Position numbers and translations under genes: made by a program. The notes under the pieces are model-generated. The model saw only the letters and a list, made by a program, of their open reading frames with translations, searched no databases and was not told the origin of the DNA. This document shows positions 9,701 through 19,131 of a stretch of DNA of 64,000 bases, piece by piece. Each line of letters starts with the position of its first letter. The stretch's first letter is position 1. Source of the DNA: an uncultured Clostridium sp. (GTDB lineage: Bacteria; Bacillota; Clostridia; TANB77; CAG-508); assembly GCA_900555835.1 (NCBI GenBank), contig USMK01000004.1, forward strand, positions 1 through 64,000. Reading direction: 5' to 3'.

Positions 9701-11043
9701 CAAGCTTCATTAAGCATTATATTATCAATTGCACCGTTTTTTATTTTAATATATTTCATATCTTGTCCACCGATATCTACAATACTGGTTACATTAGGCA
9801 TAAACTCTTTCGCAGCAGTATAATGGGCGATAGTTTCAATTTCGCCAATATCTACATTAAGTGCAGTTTGAATTAGCTTTTCTCCATATCCTGTAACACC
9901 ACAATGTCTAACGATTGCACTTCCTGGTAGAACAGAATACACTTTTTTTAGCATTGTCATAACACTTTTTAATGGATTACCTTCATTGCTTTGGTATAAA
10001 GAATAAAGCAAAGTACCATCTGTATCAATTATTGCAAGTTTTGTTGTAGTTGAACCTGCATCTATTCCTATAAAGCAATCTCCGGAAAAACCTTCTAAAC
10101 TGCCTTTTTTTACTGTTGCTTTATCGTGTCTAGTTTTAAAAGCCTCATAATCTGCATTAGCAAAAAATAGAGGTTGTAAAGGCTTAGATGTAGAATCTTT
10201 TGAGCTTTTAAACATTTCTATTTTGCTCTTTAATTTTGAGCTAGAAATAGCATTATGATTAGCTGAATTTATAGCAGCACCTTTTGCCACAAACAAATGA
10301 GCTTCTTCTGGTATAATAATTTCGTCATCTTTCAAATGTAAAGTTTCAATAAATCTTTTACGCAATTCAGATAGATAATTTAGTGGACCACCTAAAAATG
10401 CAACTTTTCCTCTAATTGGTCTACCACAAGCTAAACCACTAATTGTTTGGTTAACAACAGCTTGGAATATAGATGCTGCAATATCTTCCTTACGAGCACC
10501 TTCATTTAATAAAGGTTGAACATCAGTTTTTGCAAAAACGCCACAACGAGAAGCAATGGGATATATAGTTTCATATCCTTTGGCAAGTTCGTTAAGTCCA
10601 GGTGTATCTGTTGCAAGTAAAGAAGCCATTTGGTCTAGAAATGCACCAGTTCCACCAGCACAAGTTCCATTCATTCTTTGTTCCATAAATTTATCAAAAT
10701 AAATTATTTTTGCATCTTCTCCACCAAGTTCAATTACTACATCTGTTTGAGGAATGTAGTGTTCAACAGCTCTTTTACAAGAAATAACTTCTTGAATAAA
10801 AGGTAAGTCCAAAAATGTAGCAGCAGACATTGCCCCAGAACCTGTTAAGTTTATAGTAAACAAGTTATCAGGATAATCATCAGCCAATTTTTCTAGAACT
10901 TCACAAACTGTTTTCTTGGTATCTGAAAAGTGTCTTGTGTATGTTGTGTATATTGTTTCTAAATTTTCATTCATTATCACAATTTTTACGGTAGTAGACC
11001 CAACGTCCAAACCGTACATGAAGTATGTTGTTTGACATATCAA
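6706..11043 (-). CDS. Fused 2-hydroxyacyl-CoA dehydratase activase / reductase-like protein
   Basis: A 1446-aa protein of the BadF/BcrA/HgdC activase family. Residues about 10-260 and 325-580 are two ASKHA ATPase domains, each starting with a phosphate-binding strand ([11 protein letters not shown] and [11 protein letters not shown]). Each carries a cysteine loop for an iron-sulphur cluster ([14 protein letters not shown]). A DUF2229-type domain follows (from about 670, [15 protein letters not shown]), then an HgdB-like region with the cysteine cluster CSTCTGC. Such fused proteins occur in many anaerobes; they probably use ATP to push electrons onto a cluster for a difficult reduction, but the substrate is unknown. 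The start is a TTG with AAAGGAG 5 bases upstream; the first ATG is 8 codons later. I found no in-frame CGG in the whole gene. Confidence 0.85.
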   Translation of the reverse strand: MICQTTYFMYGLDVGSTTVKIVIMNENLETIYTTYTRHFSDTKKTVCEVLEKLADDYPDNLFTINLTGSGAMSAATFLDLPFIQEVISCKRAVEHYIPQTDVVIELGGEDAKIIYFDKFMEQRMNGTCAGGTGAFLDQMASLLATDTPGLNELAKGYETIYPIASRCGVFAKTDVQPLLNEGARKEDIAASIFQAVVNQTISGLACGRPIRGKVAFLGGPLNYLSELRKRFIETLHLKDDEIIIPEEAHLFVAKGAAINSANHNAISSSKLKSKIEMFKSSKDSTSKPLQPLFFANADYEAFKTRHDKATVKKGSLEGFSGDCFIGIDAGSTTTKLAIIDTDGTLLYSLYQSNEGNPLKSVMTMLKKVYSVLPGSAIVRHCGVTGYGEKLIQTALNVDIGEIETIAHYTAAKEFMPNVTSIVDIGGQDMKYIKIKNGAIDNIMLNEACSSGCGSFIETFAKSLNMNIEEFVNAALGAQNPVDLGSRCTVFMNSKIKQAQKEGYTTADISAGLSYSVVKNAIQKVMKVRDTKTLGDHIVVQGGTFYNDAVLRSFELIVGKEVIRPDIAGLMGAYGVALLAQDAYLEKGNTNYTSTIMKTDEIDSLKIDTLHARCGKCENNCLLTINRFGNGKKFISGNRCERGSGEISEHSDLPNMYKYKNERLFSYVPLSEEEATRGTIGIPRVLNMYEDFPFWFTFFTNLGFRVIISEKSTRKTYEKGIESMPSESVCYPAKLAHGHIMSLIEQGIHTIFYPCIPYSRKEYKDADNHYNCPIVISYSEVIKNNIEQLKDIEYINPFLPLDPKKLVKRILELDEFKRFGFSKKELQIAAEKADAEHHKFRDDVHKKGEEILKYIEDHNLKGIVLSGRPYHVDPEINHGIDTLITSLGLCVLSEDSISHLCQAERPLRVVDQWMFHARLYAAADFVGRHKNLELVQLNSFGCGVDAVTTDQVEEILSSFGKMYTLIKIDEINNLGAVRIRLRSLLASMNKREKIANPCSTCTGCYEQKKVPFTKEMREDYTILMPQMAPIHFELLEAAVQSEGYKVELLRECTPHTVETGLKYVNNDACYPSILTTGQMIEALESGKYDVNKTALIMSQTGGGCRATNYIGFIRKALRDAGYPNVPVISFNIVGMEKMPGFKITPSLMEKLLKCIVYGDLLQKMLYKNRAYEVNKGESQALFEKWLDKAKKLTQNSNSKEFKKSIYDIVEDFEKIELDQTVKKPKVGIVGEVLIKYHPYGNNFVADKLEEEGAEVILPDFMGFVKFMATHKITFNELLKTNATKAKIFEIAIRLIDILEKDVKIALGKSKKDYLMPCDIWHLEEKVEDVLSIGNQTGEGWFLTAEMIEYIENGIPNIICVQPFACLPNHVVGKGVIKTIRSMFPQANITPVDYDPGASEANQTNRIKLLMTVAKDNLKLQEKEKNTLKSENGVNEETSDKEEAKNV

Positions 11044-11120
11044 AAAATCTCCTTTAATTATATTTATACAGCTTATATTCTATTATGAAAACGCAATTTT
11101 GTCAAATGAAAAAATATGGT

Positions 11121-11163
11121 AAAAAAAGAGGGTGGTGCACTCCATAGGGAGCACATACCCTCT
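11121..11163 (-). terminator. Intrinsic terminator of the minus-strand small RNA
   Basis: On the minus strand AGAGGGT (11163-11157) pairs with ACCCTCT (11133-11127), with an inner GTGCTCC/GGAGTGCAC stem, and is followed by seven T. On the plus strand there is no T run. It therefore ends a leftward transcript arising between 11163 and about 11390. Confidence 0.75.
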
Positions 11164-11345
11164 CTAATAATTATATAGTGAATTAAGTTAACAAGCAATA
11201 GATTTTAGTACAAAGATGAAAGTTTTACGTTGTAACAAAAATTTAATATATCCCCCACAACAAAAGCCTCTTTTGTCGCTTCCGTAAGGGGATTGATGGT
11301 GTAAAATCTTCGGCTTGAAGGTTTATCCATTGACAATCTTTTGTG
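11121..11345 (-). ncRNA. Probable structured small RNA (or 41-codon gene), family not identified
   Basis: The leftward strand has a dedicated terminator and strong potential folding: ATCCCC (11296-11291) with GGGGGAT (11256-11250), inside it CGACAAAAG with CTTTTGTTG, and an upstream CTTC/GAAG hairpin. A 41-codon frame (11330-11205, MDKPSSRRFYTINPLTEATK) is open, but it has no ribosome site and unusual codons for this genome. I favour a conserved non-coding RNA; some families specific to Clostridia are of this size. The 5' end is a guess and I could not place its promoter. The element occupies most of the 348-bp gap between its neighbours. Confidence 0.45.
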
Positions 11346-11357
11346 TAATAGTAAAAT
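11330..11357 (+). promoter_or_regulatory. Promoter of surface protein A1
   Basis: TTGACA (11330-11335), 16-base spacer, TAAAAT (11352-11357), 35 bases before the A1 start codon. It overlaps the 5' part of the leftward RNA, so the two transcription units may interfere. Confidence 0.65.
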
Positions 11358-11391
11358 AAAATATATATAAGTATACTTATTTGGAGGAAAT

Positions 11392-14300
11392 ATGAGAGGC
11401 AATAGAGATAGTAAAGTTTTTAGGAATTTTATAGTGAGCATATTAGTTATTGCACTAACTTTTGGAAACTGGGCTGTTTTGGGGCAATGGGTTGTTAGTA
11501 AGGCTATTTCTAGTACCCTAGATGTTCAGGGAGATGAAACTAAGGTTAAGAATGTTAAATTTAATATTGGTATTTGGAATGGTGAGGATACCCAATATAG
11601 CCATATTTCGGACATAAATGATATGGTAAAACTAAAATCATATATATTAGTTGAAAATGAAGGATATTTGAAGGATGCATATATTAGTTTTAGTGCAGAA
11701 AATGGAGAAGACAAAAACTTTAATATTGTTAATATAAACCAAGACGAGGATATTGTAAAAAATTCAAGTGATAATGAAATTGCATTAAAACAAATAACTG
11801 AAAACAAGACAATTAACTTAGAATTCGATTTAAAATACAACATTACAAATATAGAAACAGATTTAAACAAAAACAATATTGCTAAATTAACAGCTGTTTA
11901 TGTTGATAACAATGGAAAAGAAAACAAAATAGAAAAAAGCATAATGTTCAATCTAAATTGGATATGCCAAAATGATGTTATGCTTGAAACCGAAATTTCT
12001 AAATATACAGAATATACTTTACCAGAAGAAAATGGAATTATAATTACTCAAAACCTAAAATTAACACAAAACAAAGAAGAAAAATTGCCTTTTAAAAATA
12101 TAGAAATTACAGCTAAACAACTACAAATTGACGAAAAATCAGCAGACAAAATTATTATAACAAACGGAAATAGAAAAATAGATTATGAGATTTTAGGAAA
12201 TAATCAAATTAAATTTACAGAAGGAAATGCAAAAACACAAGAAGAATACAAAATAACATATATTTTCAAAGATGAAAAACTAAAAGAGAATCTAAAAATA
12301 GAAACAAATGCTAATGTAAAAGCAAATATTTATGGAGAAAATGAAGAAAAACAAGCAGATTGTAAATTGATTTCCACAATTGATGCAAAAAATGGGGATA
12401 TTGTGCAATTAAATACAGACAAAATAGACGAGATTTCAAAAGGAAAAATGTATGCAAATTATACCAAAAAAATACCTGAGTACGAAACAACATATAATAC
12501 AAATTTAGAAATAGAAATTGCATATGCTGAAAACTTAAAAGGAATTAAAGTGCAAGATACTGCAACATATTTTGAAAATGCAGAAAACAAGCAATACGAA
12601 ATGCAAGATAGTATTGAATCATATGTGATTTATAAACAAACAAGCATAAATAAAGCTGATTTTGATACTATTCTAGGAGAAGAAGGCTGGATAAAAATTT
12701 TTGATAAAGACAATAATCAAATTGCAGAAATAAACAAAGAAACAAGACTAGACGAAAGCGATAATTACAATATTGTGTATGAAAACGAAACCAGCAATAT
12801 TACTATAAAAACTAGCAAAATTATAAATGAAGGTACATTAGCAATCCACAATAAAAAAGCTATAAAATCTCAATTGCCATACACAAAAGAACAAGTAAAA
12901 ACATTCCAAAATTTAGTAGATACATTTAATCTAAGTTTGATAGATACAGAAGAAAGTGAAACCGAAGTAAATTCATACACAATAAACACAAAATTAAATG
13001 AAACATCAACAGAAGCTAAACTTAGTTTAAGTTCAAACAAACTATCTTCTATTAGCAAAAACGAAAATGTTGAATTAAAAATAGAGTTAAATAATAATAG
13101 CGAAAATAGCGATTTATACCAAAATCCTAAGTTTGAAATAGAACTTCCAAAAGAAATCTCAGATATAGAGATAAAAGATGCAAATATTTTATTTGACGAG
13201 GAATTGCAAATTGAAAATATAAGCAAATCTGTAAAAAATGGAAGAATTACAATATTAATCAAACTAAAAGGAACACAAAGCAAATTCTTGTTAGAAGAAT
13301 ACACAAATGGAACAACAATAATATTAAACACAAACATAACAGTAGATATGAGAACTGCCTCAAAAACAGATGCCATAATAATGACATACAATAATGAAAA
13401 TGCAATAAAATATAATGAAGAAAATTATGGGCAAGCCAAGACTGATATAGAATTTGTATCACCAGTAGGAATGATTATAGGAACAGAGATTGCAAACTAT
13501 AATGCAAATGAAGAAAAAATAATATCTGTAAGCCAAGGAAGTAAGACAGGAAAATTAGAAATTTATACAGAAGAAAAACAAGCACAAGTTAACTTATTAG
13601 TAATGAACAATACAGGAAATGACTGTGATAACTTAACTGTACTTGGTAGAATCCCATTCAAAGGACAAAAAATAAATGAATTTGAAACTACGCTAGATAC
13701 ACAGCTAGGACAAAACATAAAAGTAGAAAGCAATCTCGAAAATGTAAAAATCTACTATTCAGAAAATGAGCAAGCAACCGCAGATTTAACAAATGAGGAA
13801 AATAAGTGGACAGAGGAATTTCAAAGTTTAGAAAATGTAAAATCATATATGATAAAAATTACAGATACTGTTAAACAAGCCGATTTTATGAATATAAAAT
13901 ACAACATAAAAATACCTGCAAACCTAGAACACAATGCATATATATATGACACAGCAACAGTATATTTTGAAAACAATAGAGAAACAGGCAAAATAAACGA
14001 AGAAGCTACATCAGATATAATGTGCTTAACAACTGGTAGAGGTCCACAAATGGAAATAACTCAAAATGCAACAATTCCAAATGGTGCATATGCAAATGAA
14101 GGACAAAAAATAAGATATGAAATCAAAGTAAAAAATACAGGAATTGACCCAATATATAATTTAGAAATAAAAGATATATTACCAGAAAATGCAATATACA
14201 CAGTATACACTAGAAATGGACTATCACAAGGATATGACGAAAAAAATCCAAATGCACAAATTTTAATGTGGAAATTGGAAAAACTAGACATTGGAGAAGA

Positions 14301-16305
14301 AACTAAGGTAGAGTTTTATGTAGAGGTAAATAAATTATCTGGAACAGAAGAAACAGAATATATGATAAATAATGCATCTGTAAATGCAGACGATTTGGAA
14401 AAAGAAATTTTTGCAGAAGAATATAAAAACATAGTAAAATCACCAGAAATATTAGTAACAGAAATCCCAACTGTTGCAGAAGAGGTTCTTCTTCGAGAAA
14501 ATAGTGATTTAACATACAATATAAGAATACAAAACAATAAAAATGAAGACATAAATGGAATTGCATTAACCAAAACATTACCAGAAGGATTAGATTACAA
14601 AGATGCATATACAATAAAATATAATCCAGAATATGAAGAATGGGAAAAGGTATTAACAGGAACCTACAACAATGAAAACAGGACAATTACACTAGATTTA
14701 GGAACAATTGCAAAAGACGAAGATGTGCAAATCAAAATAGAAACAGTAACATCAAAATTGCAAGAAAACGAATATTCAAGAAATATAGAAACTTTCCTAA
14801 AAATAACAGGAAACAATATAGGCGATTACACAGGAGATGTGCAAAGAAATACTATTGCAAAACCAAAACTAGAAACAGAAACTTTATGTGACAACAATAA
14901 TAAGTATTTAAATGATGGAGAAACTGTTACATACACATTAAAAGCTACAAATGTTTCAAACATATCTGCAAACAATGTATCAATAAGTGATGTGTTACCA
15001 GATAATTTAGAACTAGTTGAAAGCTACTATGAAATAGGCAATTTTAAAGTAACAACATCAATGGATAACAACAGAAAAATAGAAGCAATAAGCAATTTAC
15101 AACCAAATGAAACAATGGTACTTACAATAAAAGCAAAAGCAGTATCAAAATCTCAAAATATTAAAGTGAAAAATACTGCTGAGATAGGTTCTAGCGAGCT
15201 TGGGGTAAGTCAAGATAGAACTGTAACACATATTGTGGAAGCGGTTCAAACAAAGGGCTCTGTACCAATCGAAACAGAAACAAGAAAATATAGCATATCA
15301 GGAAAAGTTTGGTATGACAAAAACAGAGATGGAACAAGGGAAAAAAATGACGAAAATATAGCAAATTCAGAAATATTAGTAATAAATGCAGACACAGGAT
15401 ATCCTGTAAAAACTGCTACAAGTGACAATGATGGAAATTACTATATAAATGACTTAGACCAAGGGAATTATTTAGTAATATGCAAATACGACGAAAACAA
15501 ATACCAAGTTACAGAATACAAAAAAGGCGGAGTATCAAACACAAATAACTCAGATGTAATTTCAACAGAAGTACAAGATAATGGAAAAGTCTATATAGCA
15601 GCGATTTCTGATACAATAAGAATAGAAAATTCAGACTTTGAAAATATTGATATAGGCTTAACAGATAAATTGATATTTGACTTAAAGTTAGAAAGTGGTA
15701 TAGAAAAAATAACATTACAAAATAATAAAGAAATAAGGGAACATCAATATAATGATGCAAATTTAGCAAAATTTGATATTGCACCAGAAGTTTTAGATGG
15801 CTCTAAAATATATGTGGAATACAAAATAAAAGTAACAAATGAAGGAAATATTGCTGGATATGCAAAAAACATTGTAGACTATATGCCAAAAGGAATGCAA
15901 TTTATTTCAGAACTAAATCCAAGGTGGTATATAGCACAAAATGGAAATATATATTCAAATGAATTAGCAAATACAGCAATAAATCCAGGAGAAACAAAAG
16001 AAATAAAACTTATTTTATTAAAAAATATGACAGAAGAAAATACTGGAATAAATGTAAACACAGTAGAAATATATGAAACATATAACGAATATGGACTAAA
16101 TGACATAGACTCAAAAGAAAACAATCAATCAGACATAGAAGACGATTATTCACAAACAACAACTCTAATTGCAGTTCAAGCAGGTGGAAAAATGCTAAAT
16201 ATTGCTTGGATATTGGTCGTTTTAGTAATATTGCTTCTAGTTCTTTATAATGGAAGAAAAAATGGAGTAATAGTATTAAAGAAAAATAAAAGAAAATATA
16301 AATAG
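11392..16305 (+). CDS. Giant surface protein A1 with DUF11 and SdrD-B-like repeats
   Basis: A 1637-aa secreted, membrane-anchored protein. An N-terminal hydrophobic segment (about residues 12-35) is followed by a type-A-specific domain (VKNVKFNIGIW), long beta-rich regions, at least three DUF11-like domains (about 885-985, 1017-1125, 1150-1255) and an SdrD-B/CnaB-like domain (about 1298-1400, SISGKVWYDKNRDGTREKND). A further DUF11-like domain precedes a membrane helix (about 1600-1622) and a basic tail. No LPXTG is present, so it is held by the helix rather than by sortase. A2 (42939) and A3 (57534) are paralogues with nearly the same C-terminal domain. GGAGG lies 5 bases before the start. 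Role inferred: stalk-like envelope or adhesion protein. Confidence 0.85.
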   Translation: MRGNRDSKVFRNFIVSILVIALTFGNWAVLGQWVVSKAISSTLDVQGDETKVKNVKFNIGIWNGEDTQYSHISDINDMVKLKSYILVENEGYLKDAYISFSAENGEDKNFNIVNINQDEDIVKNSSDNEIALKQITENKTINLEFDLKYNITNIETDLNKNNIAKLTAVYVDNNGKENKIEKSIMFNLNWICQNDVMLETEISKYTEYTLPEENGIIITQNLKLTQNKEEKLPFKNIEITAKQLQIDEKSADKIIITNGNRKIDYEILGNNQIKFTEGNAKTQEEYKITYIFKDEKLKENLKIETNANVKANIYGENEEKQADCKLISTIDAKNGDIVQLNTDKIDEISKGKMYANYTKKIPEYETTYNTNLEIEIAYAENLKGIKVQDTATYFENAENKQYEMQDSIESYVIYKQTSINKADFDTILGEEGWIKIFDKDNNQIAEINKETRLDESDNYNIVYENETSNITIKTSKIINEGTLAIHNKKAIKSQLPYTKEQVKTFQNLVDTFNLSLIDTEESETEVNSYTINTKLNETSTEAKLSLSSNKLSSISKNENVELKIELNNNSENSDLYQNPKFEIELPKEISDIEIKDANILFDEELQIENISKSVKNGRITILIKLKGTQSKFLLEEYTNGTTIILNTNITVDMRTASKTDAIIMTYNNENAIKYNEENYGQAKTDIEFVSPVGMIIGTEIANYNANEEKIISVSQGSKTGKLEIYTEEKQAQVNLLVMNNTGNDCDNLTVLGRIPFKGQKINEFETTLDTQLGQNIKVESNLENVKIYYSENEQATADLTNEENKWTEEFQSLENVKSYMIKITDTVKQADFMNIKYNIKIPANLEHNAYIYDTATVYFENNRETGKINEEATSDIMCLTTGRGPQMEITQNATIPNGAYANEGQKIRYEIKVKNTGIDPIYNLEIKDILPENAIYTVYTRNGLSQGYDEKNPNAQILMWKLEKLDIGEETKVEFYVEVNKLSGTEETEYMINNASVNADDLEKEIFAEEYKNIVKSPEILVTEIPTVAEEVLLRENSDLTYNIRIQNNKNEDINGIALTKTLPEGLDYKDAYTIKYNPEYEEWEKVLTGTYNNENRTITLDLGTIAKDEDVQIKIETVTSKLQENEYSRNIETFLKITGNNIGDYTGDVQRNTIAKPKLETETLCDNNNKYLNDGETVTYTLKATNVSNISANNVSISDVLPDNLELVESYYEIGNFKVTTSMDNNRKIEAISNLQPNETMVLTIKAKAVSKSQNIKVKNTAEIGSSELGVSQDRTVTHIVEAVQTKGSVPIETETRKYSISGKVWYDKNRDGTREKNDENIANSEILVINADTGYPVKTATSDNDGNYYINDLDQGNYLVICKYDENKYQVTEYKKGGVSNTNNSDVISTEVQDNGKVYIAAISDTIRIENSDFENIDIGLTDKLIFDLKLESGIEKITLQNNKEIREHQYNDANLAKFDIAPEVLDGSKIYVEYKIKVTNEGNIAGYAKNIVDYMPKGMQFISELNPRWYIAQNGNIYSNELANTAINPGETKEIKLILLKNMTEENTGINVNTVEIYETYNEYGLNDIDSKENNQSDIEDDYSQTTTLIAVQAGGKMLNIAWILVVLVILLLVLYNGRKNGVIVLKKNKRKYK

Positions 16306-16320
16306 AAAGGATAACAATTT

Positions 16321-17646
16321 ATGGGGTCCCAATTGATAGTTTTAGTTATACTTATACTAATAAACGCATTTTTTGCAGCAAGCGAAATTGCATATATATC
16401 GCTAAATGATGCAAAAATAGAAAAAATGGCAAAAGAAGGAAACAAAAAAGCAAAACAAATAGAAAAAATGCTAAAAAAGCCAAGTCAATTTTTAGCCACA
16501 ATTCAAATAGGAATAACACTTGCAGGCTTTTTATCAAGTGCATTTGCATCAGATGCTTTTGCAGATAAACTAGCACCAATTTTATATAATTTAATTCCAG
16601 CAATAAGTATAGAAATATGGAAAGGCATCTCAATAGTTTTAATAACAATGATTCTATCTATATTCACACTAATAATTGGCGAATTAGTACCAAAAAGATT
16701 AGCAATGAAATATTACGAAAAACTATCATTTGCAACAATAGGACCAATTAGAGCATTATCAGTAATTACAGCACCATTTGTAAAACTTTTAAGTAGTGCA
16801 ACAAATGTAATATCAAAAATGTTTGGAGTAAACGAAAACGAAGAAGATACAGTAACAGAAGAAGAAATAAAAATGATGCTAGACCAAGGCGAAGAAAATG
16901 GTACAATAGAGGAAAGCGAAAAAGAGCTAATAAACAATGTGTTTGAATTAAACGACATTGTAGTATCAGAAATAATGACACATAGAACAGAAATTTTCGC
17001 ACTAGATATATCAACAACAAAAGAGGAATTATTAGAAGAACTAGAAAAACAAGAATACAGATATAGCAGAATTCCAATCTATGAAGAAAATATAGATGAA
17101 ATAAGAGGGGTATTATATATAAAAGATGTGCTAAAAAACATAAACAAAAAAACATTCAGCATAAAAAAGATAATGAAACAAGCATATTTTGTATCACAAA
17201 TAAAACAAATAGACGAACTATTTAGAGAACTACAAAAGAACAAAAACCATATGGCTATTGTAGTAGACGAATATGGTGGAACAGCAGGAATAATAACTAT
17301 GGAAGACATTTTAGAAGAATTAGTAGGAAACATATATGATGAATATGACAAAATAGAAGAAGAATACAAAAAAATAGACGAAAACACATATATGCTAGAA
17401 GGAAATATGCCAATATATGATGTGAACAAACTACTAAAATCCAACATTCCAGAAGGGGATTATGATACCCTATCAGGCTATCTACAAGACGAACTAGGCA
17501 GAATTCCACAAGACGAAGAAACACCAACAATAGAAACCGAAGAAATAACCTTCAAAATAGAAAAATCCGAAGACAAACGAATTCTCTGGGTAAAAGCCTG
17601 CAAAAACAACAATGCCAAAATAGAAAATCAAAATGAAGAAGAATAA
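16321..17646 (+). CDS. CNNM/CorC-family membrane protein with CBS domains
   Basis: A 441-aa protein of the family annotated as hemolysin C/CorB/CNNM. It has a DUF21 membrane domain with several helices (about residues 1-185), a pair of CBS domains (about 200-330, starting near VSEIMTHRTEIFALD and containing VVDEYGGTAGIITMEDILEE) and a CorC_HlyC domain (about 350-430). Family members act in magnesium or cation export and resistance; the hemolysin name is historical. It lies 15 bases behind A1 and is probably co-transcribed, though a functional link is not obvious. Its final codons turn C-rich at third positions, unlike its 5' half. Confidence 0.85.
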   Translation: MGSQLIVLVILILINAFFAASEIAYISLNDAKIEKMAKEGNKKAKQIEKMLKKPSQFLATIQIGITLAGFLSSAFASDAFADKLAPILYNLIPAISIEIWKGISIVLITMILSIFTLIIGELVPKRLAMKYYEKLSFATIGPIRALSVITAPFVKLLSSATNVISKMFGVNENEEDTVTEEEIKMMLDQGEENGTIEESEKELINNVFELNDIVVSEIMTHRTEIFALDISTTKEELLEELEKQEYRYSRIPIYEENIDEIRGVLYIKDVLKNINKKTFSIKKIMKQAYFVSQIKQIDELFRELQKNKNHMAIVVDEYGGTAGIITMEDILEELVGNIYDEYDKIEEEYKKIDENTYMLEGNMPIYDVNKLLKSNIPEGDYDTLSGYLQDELGRIPQDEETPTIETEEITFKIEKSEDKRILWVKACKNNNAKIENQNEEE

Positions 17647-17650
17647 ATAC

Positions 17651-17790
17651 TGCATATAAAAAATAGTTATCTGCATATAAAACACCAAAAGTATATGCAG
17701 ATAACTATTGATTTTCTGCATATAAAATGATAAAATATATGCAGAAAAAGATAATTATATGCATATAAAATAAAAAAATATATGCAGAAA
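17651..17790. repeat. Array of TGCATATA palindromes upstream of fic
   Basis: Within 140 bases the core TGCATATA or its complement TATATGCA occurs eight times. An 18-bp inverted repeat (17662-17679 with 17692-17709) is followed by a 12-bp one (17713-17724 with 17736-17747), the self-palindrome TATATGCATATA (17756-17767) and a last half at 17779-17790 ending 10 bases before the fic start. Candidate operators for autoregulation or an RNA structure covering the leader. Confidence 0.8.
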
Positions 17791-17799
17791 AGAGGAAAA

Positions 17800-18846
17800 A
17801 TGAGAAAATTTGATTATTCATTTTTAGATAACGGACTATTGCCAGCAAATTTGGTAAACCTAACAAGTGTTATATATTCTCTAAAAACAGGTGCAGAAAT
17901 TAGAAAAGAAGAATATGAAAAATTATTTGTAGATTTAGAAAAAATTGCAAAAGTACAATCAATTAAAAGCTCAAATGCCATAGAGGGAATAGTTACAAGT
18001 GACGAACGTATAAACGAAATTGTAAATCAAAGTAGTAAACCGCTAAATCATAATGAAGCGGAAATTGCAGGATATAGAGATGCATTAAATGAAATTCATA
18101 TGCACTATGACAAAATAGAATTTAATGAAAGGACAATATTAAGACTGCACGAAATTATGATGTCATATAGTGGATATGAATATGGAGGAAAATATAAGAC
18201 AGATAATAATTTAATTATTGAGCAAGACGAGGAAGGCAATAGAAAAGTAAGATTTAAACCAGTATCAGCAGAAGAAACACCAAAAGCAATGGTGCAATTA
18301 GTTTTGGCATATATGGAGGCTAAAAATAATTCCAATATAAACCAATTGCTGTTAATTCCTTGTGTAATATTAGACTTTTTGTGTATACATCCATTTAGAG
18401 ATGGAAATGGCAGAATGTCTAGACTTTTATCATTGTTATTATTATATAAAAATGGATTTGATGCAGGTAAATATGTATCATTTGAAGAACAAATAAATAA
18501 CAGTAAAGGTTACTATTATGAAGCATTAAAACAGTCTTCTGAATTATGGGAGAAAAACCAAAATTCATATATACCATATATGCAAAATTTCCTATCAACA
18601 CTATATTTATGTTATAAAGAACTAGACAAAAGATTTAATGTAGTAAATAGTAACAAAATAACAAAAAAATCAAGAATAGAGCAAACACTATTAAACAGCC
18701 TAACACCAATATCCAAAAGCGAAATATGTAAAATCCTACCAGACGTAAGTCCAACAACAGTAGAAAATGTAGTAGGGGCAATGGTAAGAAACAAACAAGT
18801 ACAAATTATAGGAAAAGGTAGAAATACTAAATATATGAAGATATAG
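17800..18846 (+). CDS. Fic-family AMP-transferase with N-terminal inhibitory motif
   Basis: A 348-aa Fic protein; these usually transfer AMP from ATP to a hydroxyl side chain of a target protein. The catalytic motif is complete: HPFRDGNGRMSR at 197-208. The inhibitory motif (S/T)xxxE(G/N) is present as SNAIEG at 58-63, so this is a self-inhibited class with the alpha-inh helix N-terminal. The C-terminal 60 residues look like a winged helix (SKSEICKILPDVSPTTVENV), common in Fic proteins that bind DNA. The start ATG follows AGAGG; the ATG 18 bases earlier lies inside the last TGCATATA element. DNA-binding plus upstream palindromes suggests autoregulation. Confidence 0.9.
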   Translation: MRKFDYSFLDNGLLPANLVNLTSVIYSLKTGAEIRKEEYEKLFVDLEKIAKVQSIKSSNAIEGIVTSDERINEIVNQSSKPLNHNEAEIAGYRDALNEIHMHYDKIEFNERTILRLHEIMMSYSGYEYGGKYKTDNNLIIEQDEEGNRKVRFKPVSAEETPKAMVQLVLAYMEAKNNSNINQLLLIPCVILDFLCIHPFRDGNGRMSRLLSLLLLYKNGFDAGKYVSFEEQINNSKGYYYEALKQSSELWEKNQNSYIPYMQNFLSTLYLCYKELDKRFNVVNSNKITKKSRIEQTLLNSLTPISKSEICKILPDVSPTTVENVVGAMVRNKQVQIIGKGRNTKYMKI

Positions 18847-18982
18847 AAGGATAATATTATTATATAATTTTAATATATTGAAAAATGGCTAAATTGCAGT
18901 TCTCCCTAATGGAAAATTGGATTTAGAGTATAAATATTACAAAAATGTAATAAAAATTTAACAAATGCAAAGAAAAAAGCCG

Positions 18983-19019
18983 AAAAAGAGCTTCCGTAGT
19001 AAGGATGGAGGCTCTTTTT
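18983..19019 (+). terminator. Terminator after fic
   Basis: AAAAAGAGC (18983-18991) pairs with GCTCTTTTT (19011-19019), extended by CC/GG pairing inside, and ends in T. The rest of the 285-bp gap to the next gene shows nothing else I can support. Confidence 0.7.
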
Positions 19020-19131
19020 GTAATGTGGAAAAGTGTGGTATTGAAATTGAAATAGGTATGTACTAATATTTAAGTAATTAGTAGTGTTTATATAAATAAG
19101 AAAAATAATAAAAGCAAAAGGAGAATAACGG

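Noticed and set aside
17651..17790. CRISPR array upstream of fic
   Set aside because: The repeats are short palindromes at irregular spacing without unique spacers of constant length, and no cas gene is near.
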